A stretch of 5,078 bases of DNA from Novosphingobium sp. (GTDB taxonomy: Bacteria; Pseudomonadota; Alphaproteobacteria; Sphingomonadales; Sphingomonadaceae). Positions 4,698 to 5,078 of this stretch are shown piece by piece. The stretch lies in NCBI GenBank assembly GCA_028697875.1, contig JAQVEQ010000201.1:1-5078 (forward strand), given 5' to 3'. The notes beneath the pieces are model-generated. The model saw nothing but the letters and a program-made list of their open reading frames with translations. It searched no databases and had not been told where the DNA came from. Position numbers and translations under genes: made by a program. Numbering within the stretch: the stretch's first letter is position 1; every line of letters starts with the position of its first letter.

Positions 4698-5078
4698 ATG
4701 ACGAACGCCATCGTCACCGTTCAAGGCGGCCCCATCGCGCTGCCGACCCTGTTGGGGCAAGGCCCAGCCCGGATCCCGACCGGCGGCAAGATTCGTCCCG
4801 GAATCATGGTGCTGACCAAGAAGGCGGCCGAGATGCCCGGGGCCAAGGATATCTATCAACAGGGCGTGGCCGACGGGCACTCGTTCGAGCAGATCGAGCG
4901 TGCCCTGAAGGAGGCGCTGCCGCAGCTCAAGGCGCCCCTGGTGCCGCGCAACGTGCCCTGGTTCACCGTGCGGGCGCAGGACTTCCCGAATCCCGAAGTG
5001 GCCCGGCAGATTCTCGACGCCTATGGCGAGGACCGCGGCCAGGGGCGGCGCCTGTACCGCTTCCCGGTGGTCTTCCCG
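4698..5078 (+). CDS. Conserved accessory-element protein, Gp3-like / 'hydrolase or metal-binding protein' family, 5' part only
   Basis: The first 127 codons are present and the frame is open at the window end. The product begins MTNAIVTVQGGPIALPTLLG. It contains IPTGGKIRPGIMVLTKKA at about 26-43, a charged helical stretch (GVADGHSFEQIERALKEAL, about 56-74), then PLVPRNVPWFTVRAQDFPNP at about 80-99, and AYGEDRGQGRRLYRFPVVFP at the end. This pattern matches, from memory, proteins in proteobacterial integrative elements annotated 'hydrolase or metal-binding protein' and related to Gp3-like recombination directionality factors, which would bias an integrase toward excision. The Cys-containing metal-binding part I would expect lies beyond the window, so the match cannot be completed. 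The start is well supported by AAGGAG 6 nt upstream. It is transcribed away from the IS and from the 225-residue gene. The coding call is strong and the functional label tentative. Confidence 0.85.
   Translation, partial: MTNAIVTVQGGPIALPTLLGQGPARIPTGGKIRPGIMVLTKKAAEMPGAKDIYQQGVADGHSFEQIERALKEALPQLKAPLVPRNVPWFTVRAQDFPNPEVARQILDAYGEDRGQGRRLYRFPVVFP

Noticed and set aside
4397..4880. Minus-strand open frames (106 and 140 codons) across the right IS end and the start of the rightward gene
   Set aside because: One crosses the IS boundary and so did not exist before insertion. The other is antisense to the well-supported gene at 4698. Neither has a recognisable domain.
1..5078. CRISPR array, tRNA, rRNA, riboswitch, attachment site or replication origin
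   Set aside because: No regularly spaced repeats, no cloverleaf, no iterons and no known riboswitch core were seen. The only long direct repeats are the IS target duplication.

Overview
The window is GC-rich and gene-dense. It looks like part of an accessory element (integrative and conjugative element, genomic island or plasmid) from a proteobacterium, most likely a betaproteobacterium. The grounds are an H-NS protein of the short HvrA/Bordetella-Burkholderia type with a TWTGRGKPPLW core, strong GC bias at third codon positions, and conserved but unnamed proteins of the kind found in betaproteobacterial and gammaproteobacterial mobile elements. There is no rRNA, tRNA, CRISPR array or recognisable metabolic gene.

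Layout from left to right. (1) Positions 13-1008, minus strand: a 331-residue protein of unknown function with an N-terminal Cys/His cluster. (2) Positions 1047-1821, minus strand: a two-gene operon of nucleoid-associated proteins, H-NS-like (1429-1821) then HU-like (1099-1395), closed by a strong intrinsic terminator at 1047-1076. Both proteins carry Lys/Ala-rich C-terminal tails. (3) Positions 1822-2181: an intergenic stretch with repeated GGGTTC-type motifs upstream of the H-NS gene and a minus-strand terminator at 2082-2110. (4) Positions 2182-3011, minus strand: a conserved hypothetical protein of 225 residues, preceded by a possible 48-codon ORF that stops 5 nt before its start codon. 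(5) Positions 3170-4440: a complete ISAs1-family insertion sequence with 18-bp perfect terminal inverted repeats, an intact DDE transposase and a perfect 10-bp target duplication (GCCAGTGAGA). (6) Positions 4451-5078, plus strand: an upstream region with two inverted repeats, then the first 127 codons of a gene resembling mobile-element proteins labelled 'hydrolase or metal-binding protein' or Gp3-like recombination directionality factor. The gene runs off the window.

How the parts relate. Without the IS and one copy of its target duplication, the 225-residue gene (leftward) and the RDF-like gene (rightward) are divergent, sharing an intergenic region of about 560 bp. The IS has entered this region, so it may have separated regulatory sites serving the two sides. 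The H-NS/HU pair would plausibly package or silence the element's DNA. I recognise no clearly new defence or catalytic system. The main points of interest are the paired nucleoid proteins, the clean IS insertion into a divergent control region beside a possible excision factor, and the two unnamed conserved proteins.
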